Source of the DNA: Yersinia artesiana
Lineage (GTDB): Bacteria; Pseudomonadota; Gammaproteobacteria; Enterobacterales; Enterobacteriaceae
Direction of reading: 5' to 3'
NCBI RefSeq assembly: GCF_902726545.1
Contig: NZ_CACVAD010000004.1
Span: forward strand, 62,001-126,000
DNA: 64,000 nucleotides
Of this stretch, positions 25,433 to 34,159 are shown piece after piece; the stretch's first letter is position 1, and every line of letters begins with the position of its first letter. The notes under the pieces are model-generated. The model was not told the DNA's origin. It worked only from the letters and a program-made list of their open reading frames with translations, and ran no database searches. The position numbers and the translations under genes were made by a program.

Positions 25433-25797
25433 TACGCTTGACCATATTTCTTGATATAGGCTTCCACTAGCTTTTGTCCTAATTCTTCTTTATCCATAAA
25501 TCCGAAACCTAATACCTTGCAGCCTTCGTTTATTGCCGTCACACCTTCTTCCACTGAACGCATGCCGTATTTTGCTTTGTAACCATATTTATTTTGTGCT
25601 GTAATAGCACCCGCGCCACCACTACCACAGAATGAAATACCGAAATCTGCTTTTTCGCTATTCATCACATCACCCAGTTTCATATCTGCGGCCACACCGG
25701 GAATAACCACCACGCGGCCACCAGCCAATTCAACGCCTTGTCCGACTTTCTGGCCTTTTCCTAAGCGGTCGCCAATCACAACGGTAATTTGACTCAT
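25432..25797 (-). CDS. SFCGS family glycine-rich protein
   Basis: A 121-residue protein named for its motif, here GISFCGSGGAGAITAQNKYGYKA. The N-terminus (SQITVVIGDRLGKGQKVGQGVELAGGRVVVIPG) alternates beta strand, glycine loop and helix like a small Rossmann-type domain. A single Cys sits in the middle of the signature and another in NEGCKVLGFGF. A phospho-cysteine role like a PTS EIIB would fit its size and its PTS-regulated neighbours, but is not demonstrated. Second gene of the cassette, 22 bases after the PRD gene. Confidence 0.78.
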   Translation of the reverse strand: MSQITVVIGDRLGKGQKVGQGVELAGGRVVVIPGVAADMKLGDVMNSEKADFGISFCGSGGAGAITAQNKYGYKAKYGMRSVEEGVTAINEGCKVLGFGFMDKEELGQKLVEAYIKKYGQA

Positions 25798-25819
25798 AGT
25801 TTCTTCTCCAGATCAGTAT

Positions 25820-26164
25820 TTATGGGTTATTATCTTTCGCTACTTCAAAATGCACCGACAATAAATAAGCTTCTTCAATAGGTAAGTTAGGAAATTTATC
25901 AACCACCTGCTGTGCCATTTGCATCGAATGTGCTGAAATCTCATCAAATAATGATTTATCCACTTCTGGTAACGGCTCGCCTGTTATTGAGCGCAACACC
26001 ATAGCCCGAATGTGTGATGTCAACATTTGCTGTTGAACTGCATTGGTAAAAATATTTTCGGCATTTAACATCGCGGTAATTTCAGCTAATACCCGCTCAG
26101 TGATGATAATGGCCTCTTTCATTCCAGGGTCTTCGGCTGCATTCAATGCGGCTACATCATTCAC
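25820..26164 (-). CDS. Stand-alone PRD domain protein (EF_0829-like)
   Basis: A 114-residue protein made of one PTS-regulation domain, with the two histidines expected of such domains (TSHIRAMVLRS and SVHFEVAKDN). It has no DNA- or RNA-binding domain of its own. It is the first gene of the nine-gene cassette. A plausible job is to sense PTS phosphorylation and act on the large PRD regulator at the other end of the cassette, or to be a phosphorylated transporter partner; both are inference. Confidence 0.75.
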   Translation of the reverse strand: MNDVAALNAAEDPGMKEAIIITERVLAEITAMLNAENIFTNAVQQQMLTSHIRAMVLRSITGEPLPEVDKSLFDEISAHSMQMAQQVVDKFPNLPIEEAYLLSVHFEVAKDNNP

Positions 26165-26569
26165 GCTAGCAATCCTCTATTCCTTGCTGCTACAACCCGA
26201 TGACTGCAAAGATAAGCTCAGTTATTTATTCGACCTTGCCTCTGCGCGATAACATCACCCTACCTGCAAGCGGAATAGCTGTGTAGCGGCATTTTTTCCA
26301 GTTCAAAGTGGAAATGTAATGGAGTGAAGGGATCACTTTCGCAAATAGCGATGTTAGATAGCTAACTTAATCATTAACAACAAAATAACTTTTATATAAA
26401 TGCACAGCGAAAGCGGGTAGTGGAAAAAAGTTCGTGATCCGGATCTCTTTCTTTTCTGACCGGAAGGGCCTAATATCAGACTAATATTAAGCTATTTTCT
26501 AACACCCCCTCTCCTATGGCGTGGGGGTGTTGTTTTTATGTTTTGCTGAAATTGAAATTGGAGAGTGGT
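26165..26569. promoter_or_regulatory. Divergent intergenic region between PRD cassette and rnk
   Basis: 405 bases without a gene. It must hold the cassette promoter (leftward) and the rnk promoter (rightward). I see a small inverted repeat GTTAG/CTAAC around 26350-26365 and two related stretches, TCACTTTCGC and its near-inverse GCGAAAGCG. No -24/-12 sigma-54 motif was found in the leftward direction. No operator can be assigned. Confidence 0.4.
26501..26544 (+). terminator. Terminator-like hairpin in the rnk leader
   Basis: AACACCCCC (26501-26509) pairs exactly with GGGGGTGTT (26523-26531), followed by GTTTTTATGTTTT. It lies just 26-69 bases before the rnk ATG and is oriented to stop rnk transcription. 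No upstream rightward gene exists to need a terminator, so it may be an attenuator. Confidence 0.6.
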
Positions 26570-26980
26570 ATGACCAAGCCAACCATCACGATTAACGAGC
26601 TGGATGCTGAACGTTTGGATGCGTTACTGGCGCAACCGGCCTTTGCCGGTTCAGTGGTCGCAACAGCGCTCAATGAAGAACTGGATCGTGCAGAAATTCT
26701 GCCGCCGAATGCTATCCCGGCTGATGTAGTGACCATGAACAGTCGCGTGCGTTTTCGCGACCTGAATAGCCAGGAAGAACATATTCGCACCCTGGTTTAC
26801 CCAGCGTCGCTAAAAGACAGCAACGAGCAACTCTCCGTCATGGCGCCTTTAGGTGCAGCATTGTTGGGATTGCATGTTAATGACGAAATTAGTTGGAAAC
26901 TGCCGGGTGGGGATGAAGCCCGCATTACGGTGCTGGAATTGCTGTATCAGCCGGAAGCGGCCGGTGAATATCACCGCTAA
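26570..26980 (+). CDS. rnk: Nucleoside diphosphate kinase regulator Rnk (GreA/GreB-like)
   Basis: A 136-residue protein, the same length as E. coli Rnk. It has a short N-terminal coiled coil and a GreA/GreB-type C-terminal FKBP-like domain ([28 protein letters not shown]...[34 protein letters not shown]). Rnk binds RNA polymerase but lacks the acidic tip that promotes transcript cleavage. ATG 26570 ([17 protein letters not shown]) follows GGAGAG. Preceded by a terminator-like hairpin; convergent with cybC. Confidence 0.93.
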   Translation: MTKPTITINELDAERLDALLAQPAFAGSVVATALNEELDRAEILPPNAIPADVVTMNSRVRFRDLNSQEEHIRTLVYPASLKDSNEQLSVMAPLGAALLGLHVNDEISWKLPGGDEARITVLELLYQPEAAGEYHR

Positions 26981-26990
26981 TTGATGTTAT

Positions 26991-27022
26991 GAGGGTAACG
27001 ACCTGAAACCATTACCCTCTTT
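26991..27022. terminator. Likely bidirectional terminator between rnk and cybC
   Basis: GAGGGTAA (26991-26998) and TTACCCTC (27012-27019) form an 8-bp stem with a 13-base loop. The rightward side is followed only by TTTCCC, so strength is modest. Its place between convergent genes fits a shared terminator. Confidence 0.5.
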
Positions 27023-27027
27023 CCCGA

Positions 27028-27414
27028 TCAGCGGTACTTTTTGTGATAAGTATCGCGCGTCGATTTAAAGTCTTGTGCCGCCTTTTTAGCTTCATCTAGC
27101 TTGCCTTGATCGGCCAATGCCAGTGCACCATCAATCTTCCCAATCAATAAGTCCAAACCGTGACGGAAATCTTTCACCTCGGGGCTATCCTCGGCTTTAT
27201 TTTTCAATTTGGTAGGAATCCCTTTCTGCGCATCAAGTGCTGCCGCTCGCATCGCCTGTAAGCCTTTCTTGATGACATCAGTAGAATCAGCTTTCAGCAC
27301 TTTGCCGTAATTCTCAGCAATGGTGTCCATGTTATCAGCCACACTCGCTGCCATAGCCAGGCTACTGGCACTGAGTAACGCCGCCGCGATTAATGCCATG
27401 ATTGTCTTGCCCAT
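27028..27414 (-). CDS. cybC: Soluble cytochrome b562
   Basis: A 128-residue exported precursor with a 22-residue signal peptide ending SSLAMA. The mature 106-residue protein is the four-helix-bundle haem protein of the periplasm. The haem ligands fall exactly where expected: Met7 (ASVADNM) and His102 (DTYHKKYR) of the mature chain. The middle matches E. coli (MRAAALDAQKGIPTKL, SPEVKDFRHGLDLLIG). Its physiological electron partner is unknown. It lies between rnk and pmbA, as a single gene. Confidence 0.95.
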   Translation of the reverse strand: MGKTIMALIAAALLSASSLAMAASVADNMDTIAENYGKVLKADSTDVIKKGLQAMRAAALDAQKGIPTKLKNKAEDSPEVKDFRHGLDLLIGKIDGALALADQGKLDEAKKAAQDFKSTRDTYHKKYR

Positions 27415-27541
27415 TTGCGCTCCTTATAATTATTGTTAATTTAATAGTTACATTGCTCCTACTTAACATAGGCAATGAGAGCGGAAAGTGACAATAATTT
27501 TTGTCATCAGTTGAGAAATGGAACTGGATTGGATTTAAACC

Positions 27542-27568
27542 AAAAAAAAGCTGGCAACAGATGCCAGC
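27542..27568 (-). terminator. Rho-independent terminator after pmbA
   Basis: On the minus strand GCTGGCA and TGCCAGC (27568-27550) close a five-base loop and are followed by eight T residues. It starts 24 bases after the pmbA stop. Confidence 0.88.
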
Positions 27569-27591
27569 CTTAGATTCACAGAGACAATTTA

Positions 27592-28932
27592 TTATTCGCC
27601 CGCAATCTTCATGGCAGGTAATAAAATAGAGCCACATTGAATGTTACTGCGCGTTTCGATGTCACTGCCGATGCTGACGATGTTACGTAGCATGTCTTTC
27701 AGGTTGCCAGCGATAGTTATCTCGCTGACCGGATACTGAATTTCACCGTTTTCGACCCAGAAACCGGCCGCACCACGTGAGTAATCACCGGTCACGGTGC
27801 TGACACCCTGGCCCATTAATTCAGTTACCACCAAACCTTTATCCAATTGCTTAAGCATTCCCGCGAAGTCCTGCCCCTGACCAGCAACACGCCAGTTGTG
27901 GATACCACCTGCGTGCCCGGTGCTTTGCAGCCCCAATTTACGGGCAGAATAGCTGGTCAGCAGATAGGTTTGCAGCACACCGTCCTTGACGATTTCACGT
28001 TGCAGCGTCCGCACACCTTCACTGTCAAACGGCGTCGAAGCCAAACCACGCAGTAAATGTGGATGCTCTTCAATCGTCAGCCACTCAGGCAAAATCTGCT
28101 TGCCGAGATGGTCGAGTAAGAAAGTGGATTTACGATAGATATTGCCGCCGCTGATAGCCGACACCAAATGCCCAAACAGGCCAGTTGCCACTTCTGCGGC
28201 GAACAGCACCGGCGACTGCATGGTGGGCAACTTACGCGGCGATAAGCGGGATAGAGTACGGCGAGCGCACTCTTCACCCACCCATTCCGGGCTGGCCAGA
28301 TCTTCCATTCGACGGCCAATGGTATAGGCGTAGTCTCGTTCCATATCCCCGTTATGCTCGGCAATCACACTGCTGGAGAGTGAGTGGCGGCTGGAGCAGT
28401 AGCTCTGCAACATACCGTGGCTATTGCCGAATACCTTAATGCCGTAATGGCTGTTAAAACTGCCACCTTCGGTATTGGTAATCCGCTTGTCAGCCTGCAA
28501 TGCCGCTTGTTCTGCCCGAGCGGCCAGCAAGATACCTTGCTCTGCATCTAAATCACTCGGGTGGAACAAATCCAAATCCGGCGCGTCAAAGGCCAGCAGC
28601 GATTTTTCAGCCGGGCCAGCGTAAGGATCAGGGGAGGTATAACGGGCGATATCCAACGCCGCCTGCACTGTACGAGCGACCGCATCTGGGTTTAAATCGG
28701 TGGTGGAAGCGCTGCCTTTACGCTGCTGGTGATAAACGGTAATTCCCAGCGCACCGTCGCTGTTGAACTCCACGTTTTCCACTTCACCAAAGCGGGTGCT
28801 AACGCTGATTCCGGTGGTTTTACTGACGGCAACTTCGGCCGCATCAGAACCCGCGCGGGCCAATTCCAAAGCTTGTGCAACAGCTTGTTCCAGCGTTTTA
28901 CGCTGTTCTGCAACTTGAGTGACTACTTTCAT
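27592..28932 (-). CDS. pmbA: Metalloprotease PmbA (TldE), partner of TldD
   Basis: A 446-residue member of the TldD/TldE family. With TldD it forms a heterodimeric protease that matures microcin B17 and degrades unfolded CcdA-like peptides. PmbA lacks the HExxxH zinc motif, which is in TldD. Conserved segments include [24 protein letters not shown] and [17 protein letters not shown] at the C-terminus. ATG 28932 ([16 protein letters not shown]) was chosen by comparison with E. coli; a longer frame reaches 29064 without support. The tldD gene is in this same window at 36.6 kb. Divergent from darP. Confidence 0.95.
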   Translation of the reverse strand: MKVVTQVAEQRKTLEQAVAQALELARAGSDAAEVAVSKTTGISVSTRFGEVENVEFNSDGALGITVYHQQRKGSASTTDLNPDAVARTVQAALDIARYTSPDPYAGPAEKSLLAFDAPDLDLFHPSDLDAEQGILLAARAEQAALQADKRITNTEGGSFNSHYGIKVFGNSHGMLQSYCSSRHSLSSSVIAEHNGDMERDYAYTIGRRMEDLASPEWVGEECARRTLSRLSPRKLPTMQSPVLFAAEVATGLFGHLVSAISGGNIYRKSTFLLDHLGKQILPEWLTIEEHPHLLRGLASTPFDSEGVRTLQREIVKDGVLQTYLLTSYSARKLGLQSTGHAGGIHNWRVAGQGQDFAGMLKQLDKGLVVTELMGQGVSTVTGDYSRGAAGFWVENGEIQYPVSEITIAGNLKDMLRNIVSIGSDIETRSNIQCGSILLPAMKIAGE

Positions 28933-29100
28933 CAGTCTGCCATAATTAATGAGATAATCGTTCAGGAAAGTGTCGTCATGAAACGACTTACACGGATAAA
29001 ATAGAGAACGCCATGGTTCTGAGTCTATCAGAGATCTTTGTACAATTTCGCAGAAAGCCAACAACCTGCTACGATTAGCCTCTTTTTAAGGAATTTGACC

Positions 29101-29646
29101 ATGAACAAACAGCCCGAAGACTGGCTAGATGAAGTCCCAGAAGATAAAAACGACGATGACGATGAAATTATCTGGGTCAGTAAAAGTGAAATTAAACGTG
29201 ATGCCGAAGCGCTGAAAGATCTCGGTACCGAGCTGGTTGAGCTGGGTAAAAATGCACTTGAGAAGATCCCGTTAGATGAGGATCTGCTGGCTGCTGTTGA
29301 ATTGGCACAGAAAATCAAGAAAGAAGGCCGCCGCCGCCAAATTCAGTTAATTGGTAAAATGCTGCGCGCCCGCGATGTTGAGCCGATTCAAACCGCGCTG
29401 GATAAGCTGAAAAATCGTCATAATCAGCAAGTCTCGCTGTTCCATAAATTGGAAATACTGCGCGATCGTTTGGTGGCAGAAGGCGATGATGTCATTCCAA
29501 CCGTGTTGGAATTGTATCCAGAAGCTGATCGCCAGCAACTGCGTAGCCTGGTGCGTAATGCCCAGAAAGAGAAAGCGGCGAATAAACCGCCGAAATCATA
29601 TCGTCAGATCTTCCAGTATCTGCGTGAATTGGCTGAGAAGCAGTAA
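29101..29646 (+). CDS. darP: Ribosome biogenesis factor DarP (YjgA)
   Basis: A 181-residue helical, highly charged protein that helps late 50S assembly and peptidyl-transferase centre maturation. The acidic N-terminus ([38 protein letters not shown]) and basic C-terminal helices ([26 protein letters not shown]) are typical. ATG 29101 follows AAGGAATTTGACC. It is divergent from pmbA across a 168-base gap, as in E. coli. Confidence 0.95.
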   Translation: MNKQPEDWLDEVPEDKNDDDDEIIWVSKSEIKRDAEALKDLGTELVELGKNALEKIPLDEDLLAAVELAQKIKKEGRRRQIQLIGKMLRARDVEPIQTALDKLKNRHNQQVSLFHKLEILRDRLVAEGDDVIPTVLELYPEADRQQLRSLVRNAQKEKAANKPPKSYRQIFQYLRELAEKQ

Positions 29647-29735
29647 TCATCGGGCGGCAAACGAGCCTATTCAATCAGGCGTAGTTATCGGGCGGGGTCG
29701 GACTAATCCGGCTCCCGACTCAATAAGCGTCTCAT

Positions 29736-30002
29736 TTAGGTAATATTGAAACGTAAGCTGCCCGCCAACTCCTCTTCCGCCTCTTCGAACAATAAAACTA
29801 TTGCCCCAAAACGGCGTTTCCGGCGGTGATTGAAATGAATAAATTCAATCTCTACCGGTAAAGCTATCTCGCCTGTTACCACATCCCACAGCGCATCCAG
29901 ATTGGCACCAAAACTTTCGCTCAGCGCAAATTTTTCGGAAAATGCGCGGTAAAAAGCAGGAAGATCAGGTATATGGTCAAAATCGAATACCACTTTTACC
30001 AT
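29736..30002 (-). CDS. Barstar family ribonuclease inhibitor
   Basis: An 88-residue barstar-fold protein. The inhibitor helix SFGANLDALWDVVTGEI carries Asp36 and Asp40, with the same four-residue spacing as barstar Asp35 and Asp39, which plug the RNase active site. It follows the barnase-like gene by four bases on the same strand, so the two are co-transcribed with the toxin first. The protein has no signal peptide and should protect the cytoplasm from unexported enzyme. Confidence 0.85.
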   Translation of the reverse strand: MVKVVFDFDHIPDLPAFYRAFSEKFALSESFGANLDALWDVVTGEIALPVEIEFIHFNHRRKRRFGAIVLLFEEAEEELAGSLRFNIT

Positions 30003-30006
30003 CTTT

Positions 30007-30480
30007 TCACTCCATCCGAATGAAATGCTTGTAGTGATCCTGAGTGAGATAAATCAGGCCGTCATTGGAGTAAAGCAAGCGATCAGTACCACGATGCCCA
30101 CAGCGATAATTCACATCAGCTTCACGCCAGTTGCGGCCTTTGGCTTCAGGCAGTTGGCGTTCACGGTTAGAAAAACGATCACCACCAATCGCTTTTCCCG
30201 GTAACACCTTGCACAAATTCCCCTCTTTGGGGTTCCAGCCCTTTTCACGCGCCTGTTGTTTGGTGATGTAATAATCCGGCAGGCGCTGATGGGCTTGCAA
30301 GTATTTGACGACCTGCTGGTGCTGAGTCAGTTGCTCAATAGAGGCAGGAGCCGATAACTGCGGGCGTTCAAGATCCGGCGACTGACCAATATCACGGGCA
30401 GTGACATTATCAACGCCCTGGAACGCCACCACCACTAGCAGCAATAGCGCCGCCAGAATGGCCATAAGTCGTTTATTCAT
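30007..30480 (-). CDS. Barnase-like secreted ribonuclease (N1/T1 family)
   Basis: A 157-residue protein with an N-terminal hydrophobic segment (RLMAILAALLLLVVVAF) that is a signal peptide or anchor. The C-terminal ribonuclease domain matches barnase closely: WREADVNY with Glu120, TDRLLYS with Arg134 and DHYKHF with His149. The spacings of 14 and 15 residues equal those between barnase Glu73, Arg87 and His102. Two cysteines (90 and 127) could form a disulphide, pointing to a periplasmic or external site. ATG 30480 follows AAGGAGAACC. Paired with the barstar-like gene. An intact active site is predicted. Confidence 0.88.
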   Translation of the reverse strand: MNKRLMAILAALLLLVVVAFQGVDNVTARDIGQSPDLERPQLSAPASIEQLTQHQQVVKYLQAHQRLPDYYITKQQAREKGWNPKEGNLCKVLPGKAIGGDRFSNRERQLPEAKGRNWREADVNYRCGHRGTDRLLYSNDGLIYLTQDHYKHFIRME

Positions 30481-30563
30481 GGTTCTCCTTAACCTTCGGG
30501 CTTCCAATCATGGTTTGACTACTCATCGCGATCATCCACGGCCTGCCATAACTTTAATCTGAA

Positions 30564-32081
30564 TTATAAATTGCCCAAATGCAGGGTTTTCACTTCCATA
30601 AATTCATCCAACCCCAGCACTGAACCTTCGCGGCCAAGGCCTGATTCTTTAACGCCACCGAAAGGTGCCAGCTCAGTTGACACCGAGCTTTCGTTCACAC
30701 CAATCATACCGCTTTCCAGCGCATCTGAAACCCGGAATACCCGTTGTAAGTTCTGAGTATAGAAATAAGCTGCCAATCCAAATGGAGTATTATTCGCCCG
30801 CTGAATGGCTTCTTCTTCCGTTTTGAAGCGGAAACACGCAGCCAGTGGACCAAATGTCTCTTCAGAAGCCACTTTCATTTGTTCGGTGGCATCAGCAATA
30901 ACAGTCGGTTGGAAGAAATTACCGCCCAAGGCGTGGCGACTGCCACCGGCCAATAATCGCCCACCTTTCTCAAGCGCATCTTTTACGTGGTCTTCCACTT
31001 TCTCCAGACCGGCCAGGTTAATCAGCGGCCCCATGTTGACATCTTTATCCATGCCATTGCCGACTTTCAGTTTTTTAACTTCAGCGGCCAGGCGGGTAAC
31101 AAACTCGTCGTAAACGCTATCCTGAATATAGAAACGATTGACACAAACACACACCTGCCCGGCATTGCGGAATTTACAAGCCATGGCTCCCGCGATGGCA
31201 GCATCTAAATCGGCATCATCAAATACGATATAGGGTGCATTCCCGCCCAGCTCCATGGAGATTTTCTTCATGGTAGCGGCAGCATTGCGCATCAAGGTCT
31301 TGCCCACTTCGGTCGAACCGGTAAAGGAGATTTTGCGTACTTCAGGGCTGGCCATGATGGCATCGCTGATAGCATGGGTATCACCGGCAACACCATTGAG
31401 CACTCCTGCTGGTACCCCCGCCTGTTCAGCCAATGCCAGTAAAGCAAAAGCGGATAACGGTGTGTTATTGGCCGGTTTAATCAGCCCGGTACAACCTGCC
31501 GCCAGTGCTGGCCCGAGTTTGCGGGTGAGCATCGCCAGTGGGAAGTTCCACGGCGTGATAGCCGCAACCACACCGACCGGTTCACGGGTCGCCAGAATGC
31601 GGGCACCTTCTTTGGCTGGAGGAATGATTTCGCCATTGGCACGCTTAGCCTGCTCACTAAACCATTGAATAAAGCTGGCGGCATAAGCAACCTCGCCTAA
31701 TGCTTCTTTCAATGGTTTACCTTGCTCAGAAACCATTATCTCGGCCAATGACTGTTGATGTTCCATTATCAACAAATACCAGCGCTGTAGAATCTCTGCT
31801 CGCTGTTTAGCAGGAGTTTTGCGCCAGGCAGGAAAAGCTTTACTGGCGGCTTTAATCGCGGCCTCGGTTTCATGTTTACCGGATTTAGCCACTTTTGCCA
31901 CCAATTCACCGGTGGCAGGATTGCGAACCTCGAAAGTATCCTGCGCCTGATGCCAGGTGCCGCCAACGAAGTAGCCGATATGATAAACACCGTCACTGTG
32001 TCGCTGGGGTTGTAATGGATTGCGTGATGGGGTGTCTGATGGATTATGTGATGGATTATGTGATGGATTATGTGCTGACAT
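30564..32081 (-). CDS. gabD: NAD(P)-dependent succinate-semialdehyde dehydrogenase, GabD family
   Basis: A 505-residue aldehyde dehydrogenase converting succinate semialdehyde to succinate in GABA and related breakdown. Key elements: FTGSTEVGKTLM, ELGGNAPYIVF with the general base Glu, and the nucleophile Cys in GQVCVCVNR. The extra first ~30 residues include the repeat NPSHNPSHNPSD from a 12-base tandem repeat; the conserved part starts near YHIGYFVGGTW. ATG 32081 follows GGAGGTCGAC, so the repeat is probably translated. No gabT or gabP neighbour is present, so the exact aldehyde is inferred. Confidence 0.85.
   Translation of the reverse strand: MSAHNPSHNPSHNPSDTPSRNPLQPQRHSDGVYHIGYFVGGTWHQAQDTFEVRNPATGELVAKVAKSGKHETEAAIKAASKAFPAWRKTPAKQRAEILQRWYLLIMEHQQSLAEIMVSEQGKPLKEALGEVAYAASFIQWFSEQAKRANGEIIPPAKEGARILATREPVGVVAAITPWNFPLAMLTRKLGPALAAGCTGLIKPANNTPLSAFALLALAEQAGVPAGVLNGVAGDTHAISDAIMASPEVRKISFTGSTEVGKTLMRNAAATMKKISMELGGNAPYIVFDDADLDAAIAGAMACKFRNAGQVCVCVNRFYIQDSVYDEFVTRLAAEVKKLKVGNGMDKDVNMGPLINLAGLEKVEDHVKDALEKGGRLLAGGSRHALGGNFFQPTVIADATEQMKVASEETFGPLAACFRFKTEEEAIQRANNTPFGLAAYFYTQNLQRVFRVSDALESGMIGVNESSVSTELAPFGGVKESGLGREGSVLGLDEFMEVKTLHLGNL
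32034..32072. repeat. 12-base tandem repeat at the 5' end of the gabD-like gene
   Basis: Three near-perfect copies of GATGGATTATGT on the plus strand, encoding NPSH units on the minus strand, then diverged relatives. The unit is a multiple of three, so copy-number change keeps the frame. Confidence 0.8.
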
Positions 32082-32202
32082 CTTGTCGACCTCCGGCGGG
32101 AAATGATGCCCCCCATCAATGGAGGGCGAGGAAGGATGGTTCCAGATTCAGTATAGCCGTTGAAAAAGTGATGGGAACAGCTTAGCGCCTTTCGAGTATT
32201 TG

Positions 32203-34158
32203 CTAAATAAGCGCACTCTGATATCTGTGCAGCATATCTGCCAGTCGTTTTACCGGGCGGGTAACCGACTCAGGTGATTGATAATCAACTAACTTCTGCT
32301 GATATTGATCAAGTTCCTGCAATAATCTGGCGAAGTAATAACGGCGCTTCTGGGAGTTCTTCGCATTAATGACTCTATCCGCGGTGTAACGAATTTGCTT
32401 ATGAAAAGCACTCAATTCAGCATTCACCGGAACTTCCGTTTTGTTGAGCCGCTGATGGGCGATAATCAAGGATAAAGCCAGGCGATACTTATCGATATCA
32501 CCAGGGAACATCATCAAAAGCTGATTCAGTTGTTGATATAGCGCGGGCAGATGATTTTCATTGCGGCGCGCTTTGTTGGTGGTCAGCGCGGATACTGCAC
32601 TGTAAACAAAGCGATTTAACAAGGTTCTGCCGGTTCGGTCCTTGGCGTTATCGCGGATCAACAGCAACACAATCAGGGAAACAAAACAGCCGACAATTTG
32701 GCCCAATGCGCTGTCGAGAAACAGGCTGACATTAAATTCCATCGGGTTGCTCAACACCATAATATTGATGGTGCTGGCTAGCGTCCCGAGTGATCCCAGG
32801 CGCCGTTTTTGCACTTCGATACCAATAATAAATGCCAACAACCCCAGGCTGATACACAGCAGCAGCATACTCTGCTGCGTAGCGGGGATGATAAACATAA
32901 AGTACAGCGCCCCGATGGGCAGCGCCATTATCACTCCCAGCAGGAAGTCTATCGCCACCATGCGAGGATTAGGGGTTCGCATCGCCAGCGACGTCACCAC
33001 CGCAATCATCACCATACAACCCGCACCGGATGTCCAGCCAGTCCAGAGCCAGAACAGGCCACCAATTGCTGTTGCAATACCGGTACGCAGGCCATTAATC
33101 ATCGCGTGATGACCTTCGGCTGAGACATGTTTCACCGGCACCACGCCGGTTAAAATATCTTCCTCAACCCCGCTAATGCTGCTGTTGGTATGAATCCCTT
33201 TTGCCAGTAATAAATAGCGGGTTGCCGCCCCAACCCAACTGCTGATGGTCGCGGGAATAGCATCACTGTGGCTGGCACCGATAAATTGGCGCAGTTTTTT
33301 CATTCGTTGATGAATTTCAGCCGGTGTTTGTGCCGGTTCGCTCAACATGGCTTTCAGTTCAGCGGTTAAGATATCGGGGTGATTGGCGAGCACCAGATAG
33401 GTTTCACACGCCTGGGTGATGAGTGTTAATGACTCGGTATGTAAGACCTGTAAACGGCGATTACAGCGCTGCCAACGAGAAGACTCCATCATCAGATAGC
33501 TGCGCATCCCATTGAGTGCAGTGGTATTTTTGACTAAATCATTCCAGGCACGATCAATATCGGTTTTTTCCGCCGGGCGAATACACAGTTGTAGCAGTCG
33601 ATATTGATCCACCAACACCTTATCCACCAGCCGATCGATATCCTGCTTGATTGATCGCGGCGAAAACAGCAGATCAGCCATTACCGCACAGACGATCCCC
33701 AGCACAATCTCACTACAGCGCTCAACAGCAAACTGAGGGGTTAATAGCGGGGTTTCACCGGTTGTCACAATGATGATAAGCGCGGTATAGCCTGCTAAAC
33801 CAAAGGCATAGGAGTTTTCGACGCGCACCAGTGAGGAGATCCAGGTACACACCCCCGCCCACAAACAGCACAGCATCAAGGTCAAAACCGGCGCTCTGAT
33901 GGTCAGAACAATTATAATCAGTCCGCCAATACAGCCGATGAATGTCCCGATGATACGCAGCCAGCCACGATGACGGATTGCACCAGAAAACGGTTCGCCA
34001 CCGGCGGCAAAAGCCGGGCCAGCGGCCACAATTGCCGCCGTCAATACCGACCAGCGCGGTGTTTCCAATTGCAGATGAAAGCCCAGAAACAGTGCCGCCA
34101 CAATGGCAAAACTGAGCTTAAAAGCAAAGCGCAGGCGGATAAAAGTCGGGCTGGTCAT
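32203..34158 (-). CDS. aaeB: p-Hydroxybenzoic acid efflux pump subunit AaeB
   Basis: A 651-residue inner-membrane pump of the FUSC/ArAE family exporting aromatic carboxylic acids with AaeA. It shows two sets of about five to six membrane helices (from residue 12 and again from about 360) separated by cytoplasmic helical domains. ATG 34158 directly follows the aaeA stop (TAAC ATG); a TTG at 34167 would overlap aaeA. Third gene of aaeXAB, expected to be activated by AaeR. Confidence 0.93.
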   Translation of the reverse strand: MTSPTFIRLRFAFKLSFAIVAALFLGFHLQLETPRWSVLTAAIVAAGPAFAAGGEPFSGAIRHRGWLRIIGTFIGCIGGLIIIVLTIRAPVLTLMLCCLWAGVCTWISSLVRVENSYAFGLAGYTALIIIVTTGETPLLTPQFAVERCSEIVLGIVCAVMADLLFSPRSIKQDIDRLVDKVLVDQYRLLQLCIRPAEKTDIDRAWNDLVKNTTALNGMRSYLMMESSRWQRCNRRLQVLHTESLTLITQACETYLVLANHPDILTAELKAMLSEPAQTPAEIHQRMKKLRQFIGASHSDAIPATISSWVGAATRYLLLAKGIHTNSSISGVEEDILTGVVPVKHVSAEGHHAMINGLRTGIATAIGGLFWLWTGWTSGAGCMVMIAVVTSLAMRTPNPRMVAIDFLLGVIMALPIGALYFMFIIPATQQSMLLLCISLGLLAFIIGIEVQKRRLGSLGTLASTINIMVLSNPMEFNVSLFLDSALGQIVGCFVSLIVLLLIRDNAKDRTGRTLLNRFVYSAVSALTTNKARRNENHLPALYQQLNQLLMMFPGDIDKYRLALSLIIAHQRLNKTEVPVNAELSAFHKQIRYTADRVINAKNSQKRRYYFARLLQELDQYQQKLVDYQSPESVTRPVKRLADMLHRYQSALI

Positions 34159-34159
34159 G

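Noticed and set aside
26165..26515. Sigma-54 promoter for the PRD cassette
   Set aside because: The large regulator could have suggested LevR-type sigma-54 control, but I found no GG-N10-GC -24/-12 element on the leftward strand and the regulator lacks an AAA+ domain.
32809..33123. Rightward open frames opposite aaeB, and similar antisense frames opposite treC, mreB, accC and others
   Set aside because: They are mirror frames of well-supported genes with no initiation signals or family resemblance.
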